A stretch of 64,000 bases of DNA from Aspergillus flavus (taxonomy: Eukaryota > Ascomycota > Eurotiomycetes > Eurotiales > Aspergillaceae): NCBI RefSeq assembly GCF_009017415.1, contig NC_092403.1:2914001-2978000 (forward strand), in the 5' to 3' direction. Numbering within the stretch: the first letter of the stretch is position 1; each line of letters starts with the position of its first letter. Below, piece after piece: positions 37,766 to 49,588 of this stretch. Position numbers and translations under genes: made by a program. The notes beneath the pieces are model-generated. The model saw only the letters and a list, made by a program, of their open reading frames with translations. It was not told where the DNA came from and ran no database searches.

Positions 37766-38396
37766 TTTGAGGATTGTTGTTGGTTTTTTGGTTTTCTTTT
37801 TCTTTCTTTTTTTTTTTTTTTTTTCTCTGAGGTGTGATTTAGGTTGGAATTGGGTTTGGTACTGTGGTGTTGTATAGTAGTTTGGAGTGTTTGTGCTTTG
37901 ATATATATGTTTAGGTGTGGAGGTTGCATTCTCGTATACGATGTCGGGGTCCCAATAGGGTAACCGACTTCGAATGGGTATTCTAGGCATCAGCAAATAG
38001 AGTAAGTGCCTTACGAGATTGGAATCATATGATTGTTAGATATGCGCAGATTACTCGGTTTGAAGAAATGTAGTAATATACCATTAGATAGAGATCGTGA
38101 GTTGGAATGTCGCGGTGGCGATGCTCCCATTCCCAACTGGCTTGTCACTGGGTCCACCACACCCTGAGCATGACACTGTATAGAAAGGTTTTAGGATATC
38201 AACTTGAATTATTCCTCCACCAGAAATGACCTCGAAAGTATCAATATAGCATTTCTTCAAGGATTGACTTGACCAATGCTCAAAATAGATACTCCGGATC
38301 CACTCGGGTGTAGGGCTGGTTCGGAGTGGAGCCACCCAAGTGAAGAACTTTTCACGGCCCAAAAACCGATCGAAAACGGCCAAAAATCAAAAATAT
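37766..38396. other. intergenic between the APH-like gene and the tRNA
   Basis: The upstream flank of the APH-like gene carries a long T/C tract (37790-37830), probably in its 5' UTR. No other gene or repeat seen. Confidence 0.5.
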
Positions 38397-38468
38397 TGAC
38401 CGACGCAGGGGTCGAACCTGCAATCTCTTGATTCGTAGTCAAGCGCCTTGCCATTGGGCCAGCCGGCC
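38397..38468 (-). tRNA. tRNA-Arg (anticodon ACG)
   Basis: A 72-nt cloverleaf on the minus strand. The acceptor stem pairs GGCCGGC with GTCGGTC (seven pairs, two of them G-U). The anticodon stem CTTGA/TCAAG closes the loop CTACGAA, so the anticodon is ACG, read as ICG in the cell and decoding CGU/CGC/CGA. The T arm GCAGG-TTCGACC-CCTGC is perfect and doubles as the B box of the internal RNA polymerase III promoter. The discriminator base is A. No intron. Confidence 0.93.
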
Positions 38469-38640
38469 TTGATTGTTGAAGGATACGGACTTTAACGGGT
38501 ATATGTTCGAGGGATACAGCGTAAAGAGTGTGGTCATCAAAATCTAGGCATGTTACATTGGGTATATAGATGCTATCTGAGAAAAACACGTGAAAGAAAA
38601 AGAAAAAGTAAAGAGTGTAAAGAGATCGTATCTTGTATGG

Positions 38641-39697
38641 TCAACACTGATCATCGCACATCGCCATCAAGCGCTCCTTTTCACTGGGAGCGCTTTCCAC
38701 CACCACTATCCGGGGAATGGCAGTCTCGTTCTGCTTCTGGTGCTGCTTCCTGTAACCCCGAACACAGTAGAATACTGAGATGAAGATTTTGCCCAGCACG
38801 AATCCAACCATGCAGGCGATCACACCGGCCATCACACCTAGAAGGGCAGGCATGACGACCGGACGCATGAGCCTGCCGAAGTTCTTCTCCCGACCGGCCC
38901 AGTAGCCGGGTCTGTGGTGGTAGCGGTGATGCTCCGGAGCGATCGTGCGGTGATGGTCGACTGGAGGTTGCATGTGGCCGTGCTGGGGTCTTGCGGTCGG
39001 ATGCCTCGGTCCCGGACCGTGCATGCAGTCCTTGACGGCGTCCTTCATTGCCTGAAGGCTGGCGGTTAATTGGGCCATCCATGATGGTGGTCCGTCGTGA
39101 TGGTGGTGGCCGAGGACGGGGTTGGTTTCAAGTTGAGTGATTTGCAGGTTTCCCTCCGAGTCTTGATTCAGGGTGATCGTGACCAGGTGATCGGAGGCGG
39201 GCCGCCCTTGGAGGTCAAACAGTCTGAGTTTCAAAAGGAATACGCCCCCCAGTGCTTCGTCAGGGCGTGACGGCATGGGTCGCACATCGAGTTCATAGGC
39301 CAGGTCGACCGTCTCTCGGCCTGATTGAAAATGCCGGACAGCATGGAATCGCATTGGGAAAGTGGGTGGGAAGATAGGGTCATGGTTGGCGAGAAGGGTG
39401 CCATTTTCCGTAGAGAAGTCCAGGGTCTGTCTGGGTTCGCGAGGGTGTCCTCATCATATTTCTAGTTTAAAAGACCAAACGTACCAGCTGGGAATGAAGA
39501 TCGATATCTTTCGAACAGTCGGAATCTGAGAATGAACAAAGAGCGGTCGGCACGTTTGTTGGACGGGCATTGGAGATGATTCGGCTTCGAAACTCGGGAT
39601 CTAGCCCCCATAGTTCGACCTTATGCTCGGGCAGTGACAGCGCAGCACAGCTGCTCAGACAGAGCGCGCCTGTCAGGGACAGGAAACGCAGCAACAT
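38641..39697 (-). CDS. secreted, C-terminally membrane-anchored fungal protein (DUF7728-like?)
   Basis: Two exons, 39697-39485 and 39426-38641, 999 nt, 332 aa. A signal peptide (MLLRFLSLTGALCLSSCA) is followed by a luminal/extracellular region. Splicing to the second CAG acceptor joins DIDLHSQL to TLDFSTENGTLLANHDPIFP, with an N-glycosylation site (NGT). The middle is beta-rich with a SDHLVTITLNQDSEG segment, then a long His-rich stretch. One strong transmembrane helix (VVMPALLGVMAGVIACMVGFVLG) sits near residues 265-290 and a short basic cytoplasmic tail follows. The layout resembles fungal proteins grouped under DUF7728, but I am not certain. The His-rich stretch just before the membrane could bind metal ions; that is inference. 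Neighbouring tRNA lies 172 nt downstream. Confidence 0.7.
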
Positions 39698-42465
39698 GGT
39701 GGAAGGAGTTGTGGTGGATGTCGGAAGGAGTGTAGTAGTGAAGGTTCAAGGTTGATGGAAATGAAGGTGGCATTTAAGGGTTAGGATGGAGGCGTGACCG
39801 GGCTCGATTCTCTACTTCTGAAACTCGGCGAGAGTTGGTACAGAAGTGGAAAGTTGAGGGAAAGAAAGACAAGTGGGAGCCAGCGGGCATTATATAAAGG
39901 CAAGAGGGGTCGATAAGGCTTATATGCATTTATTAATACATTAGGTTTAGAACCTTGACTCACTCTAGGCATCTGGGGAACATCCGATTGCCAACACTGG
40001 GCGATCGCCAACTGACACCTTCAGGCAAAGAACCGACCCCAATCAAACTAATTAGGATTGGGGACTGGCGTACAATATGATTGGGCAGCGTGAGACTCGT
40101 GGGTCAAAGATTCCCTGAGCATGGATCGATCGAGTCTAGATATTGAAGGCTGAGTAGCGGACTAAAAAAAGACCACGAAAAATTTCTGCTGAGTAGCTCT
40201 TTAGCCCGTCTCATCATGAGACTACCGAAGTGCTGATCATCTTTTCCAGCCGATTGGAATCTATTTACGATGTTATTTCCTCTCGGCAGTCTCATCTAGG
40301 AAACAAATTTACGCTGAGATTCAGCAAAGTTTGGCGATCATCCTTTGTCCGCAATACATGTCATGCAAAGGCGGTTGCCCGTAATTGTAAGAGAACCTTA
40401 AGACCCTAAGAGTCAAAGACGATAGGAGAATGTGGTGACTGTCGCAGGATCAGCGATTGGCTGCGCCTCTCGTTGGCTCAGGGTTCAAAACGATGCCCCA
40501 CGACAAGCTTCTTTTCAGGGGCTTGAAGAGGCAATGATAGCCGGTCGCGTAAACTGATCAATGTTGGTCTCTGATTGCGCCACTCGTCTGTTATATTTGC
40601 TATCTCACTACATAGCCGACGCGTCCCGTGCACTTTCCACCATGAATCTAGGAGGTCCCCCAGGATTTTGGCTGAGGACATCTGCTGTGCTCTTCGCTGA
40701 ATTATAGGCCTTTCGGAAGGTCGAGCAGGACGGGTGACAGACATTGACAACTGCAATGCAACAGCTAAATTTGGCCCAGACGCTAGAGTGGATCAATTTT
40801 GAGGCAGTGCATCAACACCATTGGCCGCGAGGCAGTTTGAGGGATTAACTGCTCCAATAACAATGAGGACAAAAGCTTAGCAACCAAGTTTAATTAGTGA
40901 CCCGTATTGGTCCCTTCTTCGTTCCTCGGAGTATCTGTTACCGTGGTCGACACTGAAGAAGGTCCCCGACACGAGCCTCATCAAACCCTACTTTTTGGTA
41001 TTATGTCTGCCTACGGCGTCACATTTCCCCAATTTGTGGACACTGGATCCTTGACTTTTGATTGTATTTTATTTTATGTGTAACTTTTGTCCTGGTTTCC
41101 TCTATTTTGAAACCGCGATCTACCTAGGAATAGTCTACTCCATCAGGTAACCTTTTTTGTCGTTCGGAGCCTCCGAACCATCATCGACTTCTGAGACATC
41201 TTCTGGAACATAATGTGCGCGCTCCACTTCCCTGCTTGCTAGTACTCTACGGAATCCCACACGATTTACTCGGGTATAGAAAATCTCCTCGTGGTTGTTG
41301 TCACCGAAGCCAAGCTCATGGACAGTCATTGAGTGACCGGGTTTCACCTGGCTCAAGCGCCACATTGAATCTGGGCCTGAAATAAGAGTTTTCATTTACA
41401 AATACGGTCATATCCGCCCACGTCCGGTGCAACAGTGGAAATTCCCGTGTGACCATTGTGTTAAATCGTCCAGTTGAACGTTGGAACGCTTATTTGTTGT
41501 TCTTCCGTGGGGTCCGTACGGTCATTTTCTATGGAATGACCTGGCATACCCCTATGTTGGTGGCCAACAACCAACGTCGAATCTTCTCCACTCATGCAGC
41601 CTGCAGCTGTTACGGACAAAAAGACGTTGATCAGATACTCCCGGTCTCTTTAAGGTGAGGGACAAAACTCTTTCATAGGCGTAGTAGAGGGACACTGGAC
41701 GTATTTCACCCACTCTTTTCGATCCTTACGGATGCACGTGGTCTATGAGTACCACTCATGTCCCGGGGCTTCGATGGTTCTTTAGGTGTACTGATGGTGG
41801 AAGTAACATCGCAATGGTGGGCCTCAGTAACCATGTGTATTGACTTTCATATGGAAGTCCTGGGACTGCGTATCCCGCGGGTCTTGGGTAAGGTAATAAG
41901 AGGTGGATCGTGGCATCTTGTCCTTGATGCTTGTAAATCAACGTTCCATGGAGAGTTATATTGTTGCCTGAGATTATCGTCCATCCACGCGAGTACGGTT
42001 TCTACTCCAGGCAACCGGCAACGGTTCTCCACCATAGTGGACCCTTGAGTTTCTTATCGAGCCTTAATTTTTCTTTTCGCTGCTGCCTTGTTGCTTTAGG
42101 GCTACAATTGCTGTAGGGTATACTCGAAGCGTGTCGATCATTCTACCCACGGATATGAAAGAAGGCAAATTTAGGGTTGACCATTACTCATTGCTCTGAC
42201 ATCGAGAAATGACTATATCATGCACGTGGGCTTACGCGATGATTGTAGGGTACTATTCGCCGGGACTGATGCTTAACTCAACAGGTCTTCATTCTTATTC
42301 CGCTCTTCCAGCGGTCTGAGCGACAAAGGGTAGATGGCCAGTGATCTCTCCATTTAGATCCACGACGTACCATACATCTTCTGTGCTTTGGCCTCCTCGA
42401 CTCTCTTTTGACTCGTTTCGTACCATCTACACGATGAACCTTGACTCCATCACGCCATAATCACA
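39698..42465. other. intergenic, 2.8 kb, no supportable gene
   Basis: Several frames of 60-96 codons occur (for example 41135-41395 minus and 41758-42048 plus) but none has a motif, a signal peptide or a plausible splice partner. I cannot exclude an unrecognised small gene. No repeat or RNA gene seen. Confidence 0.45.
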
Positions 42466-43906
42466 TCATTCATCATCTACCTCGCGCACCTTAAACTCAA
42501 ACATCCCGTTTGACGGCACTGCATGTTCATTCTGCAACTTCATCGCCGTCTCGACTCCAGCAGCAGGCACCCGATACTCAAATCTCTTTCCGGGCCCTGG
42601 TAACTGCCCGCCGGGGAGTGCATACGGGTAGGGGAGGTATTCCGGCATCAGACCTAGCTGCACGAGCACTGTCGCCTGATCCCACGCGATATGTTCGTGG
42701 TATAAACGATCTCCACGAATGTTCACAACTGAGGTAAATGGGATACGGAGCGGCTTGCCAGTCGGTGGGATGCCGGGGAGTCTAATCGAGTAAGTTATAC
42801 TCGGGATAACGCCATCGACCGGAGCAGTACGGTGGGACAGTATGGACTAGATATGATGGCTATACTTACAACCAGTCGATCTCCTTGTTGTGTGTCAGGC
42901 TGAAGATGAATTCGTCAACGATCCGGTCCGTGCCGACCGTCCGGCTGATGAGTTCCAGTGCGGTGTCGGTAGGGTTGTTGAAGATGAAATTCTCAAGGTA
43001 GAATTTGCTCAGTCGTGCTCGTCCGATTCCCCCCGTCATCTTGTTGCATCAGTCTGAGGATATAATCATGTGTAGGGAGAGAAGTGAGACTCACAGTGGG
43101 GATATGGTTGACATACGGCTCCTGCACCATCGTCGCCATAGTCTTTTCTACGGATCGATCTCCGAATTCGTACCACGTGTGCTCCTCCCAGATCTTCTCG
43201 AGATCGAAGTACGGTCCGTTCAGATGCTTCTTCAGGAATGTCAGGGATCGCGTGTGTGTGACTCCGGCAGAGGTGATTTTGAAATCTGCATGTCCTGGGA
43301 CGATAAACCCGGCGGAAGAAACATCTGCATATGAGTACACAGTGTGGTTGTCCTTCTTCGCAGGACCTGTAGGTTGGAAATTCCCAGGAATATGTGAGAG
43401 AATAGGAATCGATTCCTCACTCATATCCCAGGAGCTGAAAAACACTGCAGCCGCAAGCTTTTTGTTCAAAGCTGTGATGACATTGCCCAGGATCTTTCTG
43501 AACTCAGGCGCATAATCAGCTGGGGAACCGTAGACTATATGCCATCAGCATTGATTCCTCGTAAATCAATAGACTACCTCATACTCAACATGGCAAACCT
43601 ATCCTTCTCACACTCATTCGATGACTCAAATGCTGCAATTCCTCTCTCTACAAGCCCCAAAACACCACCACCATCCGCACTCATCTCATGCTCCAACGTA
43701 ATCTGCACCACCGCATAGCTCTCCTCGGCCCATTTCTGCACGGGCTCTGGGTCAAGACTGGTATTCTTTGCTTGACATTCTGCATAGCTATACGGCCGGA
43801 TGATTATTAGACCGGGTCCACGCCCGCATCGCGAAAGTGGGGGTTGGAGGAGAATGTTCTGTCCCAGAGATACTGGAGGCGCGGAGGGGAGAGGTGGCGC
43901 TGCCAT
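42466..43906 (-). CDS. fungal protein with dienelactone-hydrolase/SnoaL-like (NTF2-fold) features
   Basis: Four exons: 43906-43585, 43534-43095, 43039-42870 and 42781-42466, 1248 nt, 415 aa. The N-terminal half resembles the truncated dienelactone-hydrolase-like region of fungal proteins (RPYSYAE, AEESYAVVQITLE, AMLIYGSPADYAPEF). The C-terminal half is NTF2/SnoaL-like: EPYVNHIPTMTGGIG, then RTVGTDRIVDEFIFSLTHNKEIDWLLPGIPPTGK and LYHEHIAWDQATVLVQLGL. Relatives in filamentous fungi are named carboxymethylenebutenolidase or SnoaL-like and often stand in secondary-metabolism or aromatic catabolism contexts. The catalytic Cys-Asp-His triad of true dienelactone hydrolases is not evident to me, so enzyme activity is open. 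Exon 1 must be spliced at GTATGA (43584), because the nearer GTAGTC loses the frame. No signal peptide. Confidence 0.72.
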
Positions 43907-44237
43907 TTTCTAAACTGGTTTCGTTTCCCTTTTATGATGGATTATTCAGACAGTTGTTCATGTACGTACAGAGAAAATGTGAGGTCTCTCGGTTGGTTGC
44001 TGACGGTGTTTATTGTAAGCCGAGGTCGACCCCACTTGTTATCGCGGAGTTGATAATCGGGATTCAATTCTCTTTCTCTTTCTCTGAGTTCATGTTCGTA
44101 TACTCCGTACTGTTACTTGCACTGCATTTCGCGGTGGACTTCACACAAATTACAAATCTATGACACCTTTTCTGAGGATGCCTCTTCTATGATTTAGGCA
44201 GTTATACTCAGTAGTACACGTACCAATATCCAACACC
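43907..44237. other. short intergenic spacer
   Basis: 331 bp holding the promoter of the DLH/SnoaL-like gene and the 3' end of the methyltransferase gene, both on the minus strand. A CT-repeat patch lies near 44070-44085. Nothing else seen. Confidence 0.5.
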
Positions 44238-44993
44238 TCATTTCAACACATCCAACGGCCGCACCGCCGTAAAAGTCAAGAAAGGAGGACATTTCGAAAA
44301 CGCATCCCAATCGACCTCACAATCCCCCAAAAGACCCTCAGTAATAGAAATCCACCGAAAATCACTCAACCCAGCTAACAAAGCCGATTTCTCATATAAC
44401 ATACTCGGCAAATAATAATTCGTAAAAGAAAAAGGCTTAGACGTAAACAAAGTCGCCCTCACTTCCAACCCCCCATCCTCAATCGAACCCAGTACTTCCA
44501 ATTCCTGCCCGAAACGCCGCCCCGTAGGAAACGCAGTAGGCTCATCCAGTAGATGAAGGTTCGTAGTAATCCCAATAACCTTCCCACCGGGCTTCAGGCT
44601 GTTATAGGCATTGCGCCACATGCCTACAAGCTCGGACTCGTTTCGGGCATAGTTCAGTAACCATGGTGCGAGGATGAGGTCGAATTGACCGATGTTGGAA
44701 TTGAAGGGCCGGATGCAATCTGCGATGTGGAATTCCATTCGCTTATCCCCTTTTGCGTTGGCGCGTGCCGCGTGGATCATTGTTGGGGAGATGTCGACCC
44801 CCGTGGCGTGGCGGGCGCCCCATGAGATGGCTTTTCGGCAGTAGAAGCCGGGTCCACAGGCTAGTTCGAGGACGGTGAGTCCTTTGATGTCGCCGATTAG
44901 GGCTTGGATGGCTGCTAGTTGGAGTTTGCCGGTGGCGAGTTGGGGGACGTCGTTGTAGGAAGCGCCGATTGTATCGTATTTTTGGATTGCCAT
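44238..44993 (-). CDS. SAM-dependent class I methyltransferase
   Basis: Single exon, 251 aa. The SAM-binding motif I is LELACGPGFYC (about residues 41-51), the acidic post-I position is in GVDISPTMI, motif II is FDLILAPWLLNY and motif III is LKPGGKVIGI. This is the methyltransferase-11/25 fold. The substrate-determining C-terminal part (FSFTNYYLPSMLYEKSALLAG) is unlike the well-known sterol or ubiquinone enzymes, so the acceptor is a small molecule of unknown kind. It lies next to the DLH/SnoaL-like gene in the same orientation, which might hint at a shared small pathway, but no backbone synthase is present in the window. Confidence 0.85.
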   Translation of the reverse strand: MAIQKYDTIGASYNDVPQLATGKLQLAAIQALIGDIKGLTVLELACGPGFYCRKAISWGARHATGVDISPTMIHAARANAKGDKRMEFHIADCIRPFNSNIGQFDLILAPWLLNYARNESELVGMWRNAYNSLKPGGKVIGITTNLHLLDEPTAFPTGRRFGQELEVLGSIEDGGLEVRATLFTSKPFSFTNYYLPSMLYEKSALLAGLSDFRWISITEGLLGDCEVDWDAFSKCPPFLTFTAVRPLDVLK

Positions 44994-45600
44994 TTTTGTG
45001 GTTACCTTCCGGTTGGGTCAGTCAATGTTGGGTTATGAATATCATAAGAAGATTCAGGATATATGTAAATACTGTTGATTTGAAAAAGTGTGCTTGGCAA
45101 AGCGGGCACTTTCGTGCGTCATGGTCTGGTTATATTAAATTGCTCTGTCGGCGCTCTCCGAATGGCAGGTGTTTCGGCAGTTCCTTGTCGCTTTTGCAGC
45201 TTGTACGTAATATTCTATGCATATTGAGGAGCGGGCCCTATATAATATTTATCGTGAATCAGCTCACATTACCTGGACTAGGTGAATCATTATCCTACAA
45301 GGAATGATTCATTAACTCGCAACATAGGGAGCCCCTTACCTAACCCGTCATTCGCCCTAGATCGTGTCGGGTGAACTTTGCAGTGACCATCTCCAGCCTA
45401 CACCTATTGAATGGAGACAGCTTAAATATCTGATAGAGCTTCTGTATCCATTCTATATATTTACAACCTGTCTCTCAGATAATTAAGGACCCACAGTACA
45501 CAAGGTATACGATATCTATAATAATCTGTTTAACTATCTAGATATATCGATTGATTGTCTTGTAAGAAAGTGAGTATTTTAAAAGCAATAGATTCTTAAT
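44994..45600. other. intergenic, no gene seen
   Basis: Promoter flank of the methyltransferase on the left; towards 45450 the sequence becomes AT-rich and passes into the hAT relic. Confidence 0.5.
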
Positions 45601-46511
45601 AGTCTTAGAGATGCTTATTAAAAGCTTCGAAAATATTATTGGCAAATCTATCACACCGAGGGTTATATCTATGTAATTGCAACAATCCTGGATTTAATAT
45701 CAAAGCTTGAAATATTTAAGAAAGGTCCCTGGCTCAATAATAATACAGACTGGGCTCATAAGTATCGGCAGGTCTTTGAAGGGAATTCAATCTTTACCGC
45801 TTTATAATCCTAATATTAATACACAGTCAACAGTCTCAGGCCCGCTGTCAGATCTAGATAGAGCCTTTTACCATATCTCTAAGCGACGAAAGAAGTCACC
45901 CCCCTTAGAGATATTTGAAGAGCTTAAAACCTATCTTGATCTTGAGGGTAGGTTACTTCTATCCCTAGCTTGAAAATGCTAACCAGCTTATAGGATTAGG
46001 TACAACCGGTCAAACCGATATCCTTACCTACTGGAAATCCCGCCGCGATGACTTTCCTATCCTTTACTGTATGGCACGGGATTTCTTAGCTGTGACAATA
46101 AATGGTGTCGGTGTAGAACGTTTATTTAATAGTGCTCGAGATATCTGCCACTACCGCCGAAGTCGCCGCCATTCCGATACAATTGAAGCAACAATGCTCC
46201 AGATGTGTACTGATCGATTTACAATCGATGAAGAGTTTCGGAATATCATGGATGATATAGATACAGAGGATATTCTTTTTACTGTTGATGAAAGGCAGGA
46301 TGACGATATGGAGAACATAATCTATATCAGTGATATAGAGGATGTGGATGATCTTGAAGATGATTCTGAGGACAGTGCTATATTGATTGAGCAAGCTGCT
46401 GAACCCTCACTCCCTAATTCAGATCTTACGCGTACCCAACAGGAGGTAGATGCTCGTACATCCCGTAGTTTACGACATCATGATCGACGTCCAAGGCAAT
46501 ATAAAGAATAG
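45600..46511 (+). pseudogene. hAT-family transposase, decayed C-terminal part
   Basis: From about 45635 one frame reads YYWQIYHTEGYIYVIATIL and on to WAHKYRQVFEG, which is the segment that precedes the hAT dimerisation domain. It then shifts frame at about 45775 (DRAFYHISKRRKKSPPLEIF) and again at about 45975. The third part, 45990-46511, has the dimerisation domain: YWKSRRDDFPILYCMARDFL followed by VERLFNSARDICHYRRSR, then a long acidic tail to the stop at 46509-46511. The RNase H-like catalytic core that should precede this is missing to the left. Base composition is AT-rich but not as extreme as 1-7433. No terminal inverted repeats could be paired. Confidence 0.7.
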
Positions 46512-47025
46512 GTTTCTATAGTATTTATCTAGACAGAATCCAGGCTATTTATTACTACTGAATTTCTTGACTATTAATTCTTGAATTCTATAATCTAAAT
46601 CATTCGACGTGTCGCGGTAACAGCGTTGTAAGTAAAATAAAATGGAAAAAATGTAATAAATATTGTGAAATCATAGTGTATTAATTACCAATTAACCTAC
46701 GGTTATTAACCTAACCGCCATAACCTAACCTACCCTAGCCTACGGTTAACCGCGGTTAAGAGGTCTCTTAACCTTAACCTAGTTTATTATTAATATACAG
46801 ATTAAATCTCTTAATCAGATTCTCTAACAGTACTGTATTGGTATATTGACTAGTCTAGAAATTCTATATAGAACTGTAGATATTAATATACGAGACAGTT
46901 CACCAACTAGGTGGAATGCAATACTTATACCAATGCATCTCCGTATCAGCATCCTTGAACCTTTGAATTTTGTCAATCACCCCATCATCTCCAATCTTCC
47001 ACTCACCAGCCTCCACCATCTGCGT
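46512..47025. other. AT-rich spacer with a CCTAAC/GGTTAA-rich patch
   Basis: 46690-46785 holds many imperfect AACCTAACC/GGTTAACC words. They are not a regular tandem array. This might be a remnant of the transposon end. No gene. Confidence 0.4.
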
Positions 47026-48349
47026 CTATTGTATTAGTACTTTATCTAACTGAATATAACCACGATTATTAAATCCGTTGAGTCCCGATTGGTAGAGACT
47101 CTCATCATCGTCTTTAGGTTGGGATTCTTTATCTTCTATCACTATTCCAGTTTGAGCTCCATCGCTAGTGCGAGTCCACCCGTTTTCCCCAACCTTGAAA
47201 GGTAAAAGAAGATAACACGCATTTGAAAAGGCACGGGTTGTTCTTGAATGGATAGTTTCTATGTACACCCTAGCTGGGATCTCTGGAGTATCGCTACGTG
47301 GTTGAGAGGTCGATAACGGGGGCGGTGGGGAAAGAGGATGAAGCCCATGGCCAAGGCCCTTCTCACCATCCGTATAGAAAAGAAGCAGGGGCAGTGATGT
47401 TGGATCATTCGTTGGATAGGAGCCGAGGTAAGGTTGGTTGGCGAATTCTGCGACGGTTGGTAGTCGAATGCCAGGTGCAATATAGCGAAAGTGGATCTTT
47501 TGTGTGGAGAGACCCATGAGAAAGTCGTGCGCAAAGGTATTTGGTGGTAGATTGATTGAGGCAAGCAGGCTTGGGTCGGACCAAGGATTGTAGGAGTCAG
47601 CTGCTTCACGGGATGGTTGGCGGGCCTCAATAGCCTCCAGGAGTCTCTGCATAGCAGACAAGGCTTTTTCTACATCGATGTTGGTATATGAATGGAGAAC
47701 CCATGGCTTAATAGGCCTCGGCCAGTTCGGAGGGTCAGGACCCATCAGGGTGACCTTGCCTTCGTCAATCATATCGAGATAGGAATCGAGAATGACCTCT
47801 AGTGGCTTGAATCCCCAGCCGTGGATACACATTGGACGCTCTTCGAATTTATAGCCTACGAAGGCTGCTAGAGATTCTTCCTGGTCGTATCTAGATCATC
47901 GCTTATTAGCTATATTACATATTGTGGTCAACGGGCGCTTGTCGCTCTTACAAAATGCCCCTCTCATCGCCCATGAGATACCCTGTGGCGCAATAGAGCC
48001 ACACAAACCGACCGGGGTATAATTCCTTAACCCAGGTCTCGAAGAACGCATCAGGGTCATTGAGGCTACTTATCCAGTAAAATAGAGCAGGTCTATCTGT
48101 CCAATCGCTGGGGCCATCCTTGGGATCGAACAGGGCCAATTTTAAGAACTTAATAAGAGAAGGGTCTAAAGTTTCTGCAGTCTTCAGCGATGGCGAAAAA
48201 TACTCCCACCAGGTAATATGTGATCCTGAGTAATATCCACTCCATGACAGGCGATAAATCTCATTGTTCAATGCTGCGCATCGCTCATAATCTAGATGGC
48301 CTTGTTGCCGCACTGGATTGGCCGAGGTGATGCGTGGTTCCACTGACAT
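47026..48349 (-). CDS. unrecognised two-exon fungal protein
   Basis: Exons 48349-47952 and 47890-47026, 1263 nt, 420 aa. The intron has donor GTAAGA, branch site GCTAAT and an acceptor TAG; splicing restores GILYDQEESLAAFVGYKFEERP. The first part has many tryptophans and aromatic residues (SGYYSGSHITWWEYFSP, FVWLYCATGYLMGDE). The second part contains GFKPLEVILDSYLDMIDEGKV. The tone recalls SMI1/KNR4-type proteins, but I cannot confirm that. No signal peptide or transmembrane helix; the C-terminus is hydrophilic. It lies between the hAT relic and a broken transporter, a context of accessory sequence. Confidence 0.6.
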
Positions 48350-49588
48350 CTTTAATGATTTGACGGGAGGGTTGGATTGATTAATTAAGACGAGGCGGCA
48401 CTGGAAGGGGAGAGAGGCGGCGATATATAATCGATTGCGTTTCGTTTCTTGGCAAAGGCCACACTAATCATTTTCAGGTTACATTATGATTTTCCCGGTT
48501 TTGCTACCCACTAAGTGGAAAATCCAATGCATCCTGTGGCCATATCCATGTTTTCCAGACTAGTATCTTTGCAATCTATGGCATATTGCCCAAATTGAGT
48601 GGTATAGGTTGTACCTATGTATTGGAATCTCTTTAAAGCTTACTACAGACAAGGAGTATTCATAATCGGTAGAGTGGTATAATTAGAATCTTCACTTCAG
48701 ACACCAAGCAGAGTCCCAACTGTGAAGGCTCAATATACCACTGCTGTTGACTCGATATATTCATAGCTTAGCACAATCGCCAGAATAACAGGAATACTGA
48801 CTATTCGCAGTGTTAGATTGTATATGATAGTATTCTCTCTTTATTACTCTGTACAGTTCTAATTAGCGCCGATAGTTGGGATAGATTTTGGAATCTACTA
48901 AGTTAAGAGCCACAATTTATTATTTCCGTAGGGCTAGAAAAGGATACTTGTCTTTCTGTCTTTGGGCGCTATTTAGTCTCTACTTCTAGCTCTAGTGGGG
49001 ACTGCGCGCCAGATTTATAAATTACTTTAGTAATTTTTATTAAGAAGAAGTTCTGAAACAGTGCGGTATATGCTGAAATATTAGGTATAGTTTATAGTCT
49101 CTGAATAAAAACGGCTAGGACGGGGACTCAGGTATAAATATTACTATTGATCTTAATAAGCCTCGTAGTTCGCCCTGTAAAGTGGTATAACTAAGCTCTG
49201 TTAGGGAAAATCTAAATAGGGTATATTACTATTAGGCGTAATAAGTTAGCGCACAAATTTATCCCCTAATCGGTGTATTGATAATATAAAAATCCACAAG
49301 CTTTATTTAAGTATCTAGGACACAACTCTCGACCCTTAGAGCTATAAATATACTAGACGTGCCATTCTCCTGTCAGAATTTCTATGATAATAAGAAAAGC
49401 CAATGAAAAGATTCACCGCGTCAAGTACATATGAATGTATGTATATTGGTTACAGTCGTACTCCGTAAGTATCTTCTCCAGCTTGCATAAAGAGCAGTCT
49501 TGTTTAACCTGTCTCATTGGAATGAATTAACCGTCTTCTTATATCTATCTTGAGTCTATCTATTCAAGTTGTTTCTTATTTCCTCTCA
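48350..49588. other. intergenic, 1.2 kb, AT-rich
   Basis: Promoter flank of the preceding gene at the left end. From about 48750 to 49330 the sequence is AT-rich with many TA steps, possibly mildly RIP-mutated, but I cannot name an element. No gene. Confidence 0.45.

Noticed and set aside
37766..37996. N-terminal extension of the APH-like protein with a lysine run
   Set aside because: The lysines are a translated T/C tract typical of a 5' UTR; the internal ATG at 37765 gives the normal family start.
46690..46785. Words like CCTAACC suggesting an interstitial telomere
   Set aside because: The units are irregular and do not form the TTAGGG array of filamentous fungi; conserved genes continue on both sides.
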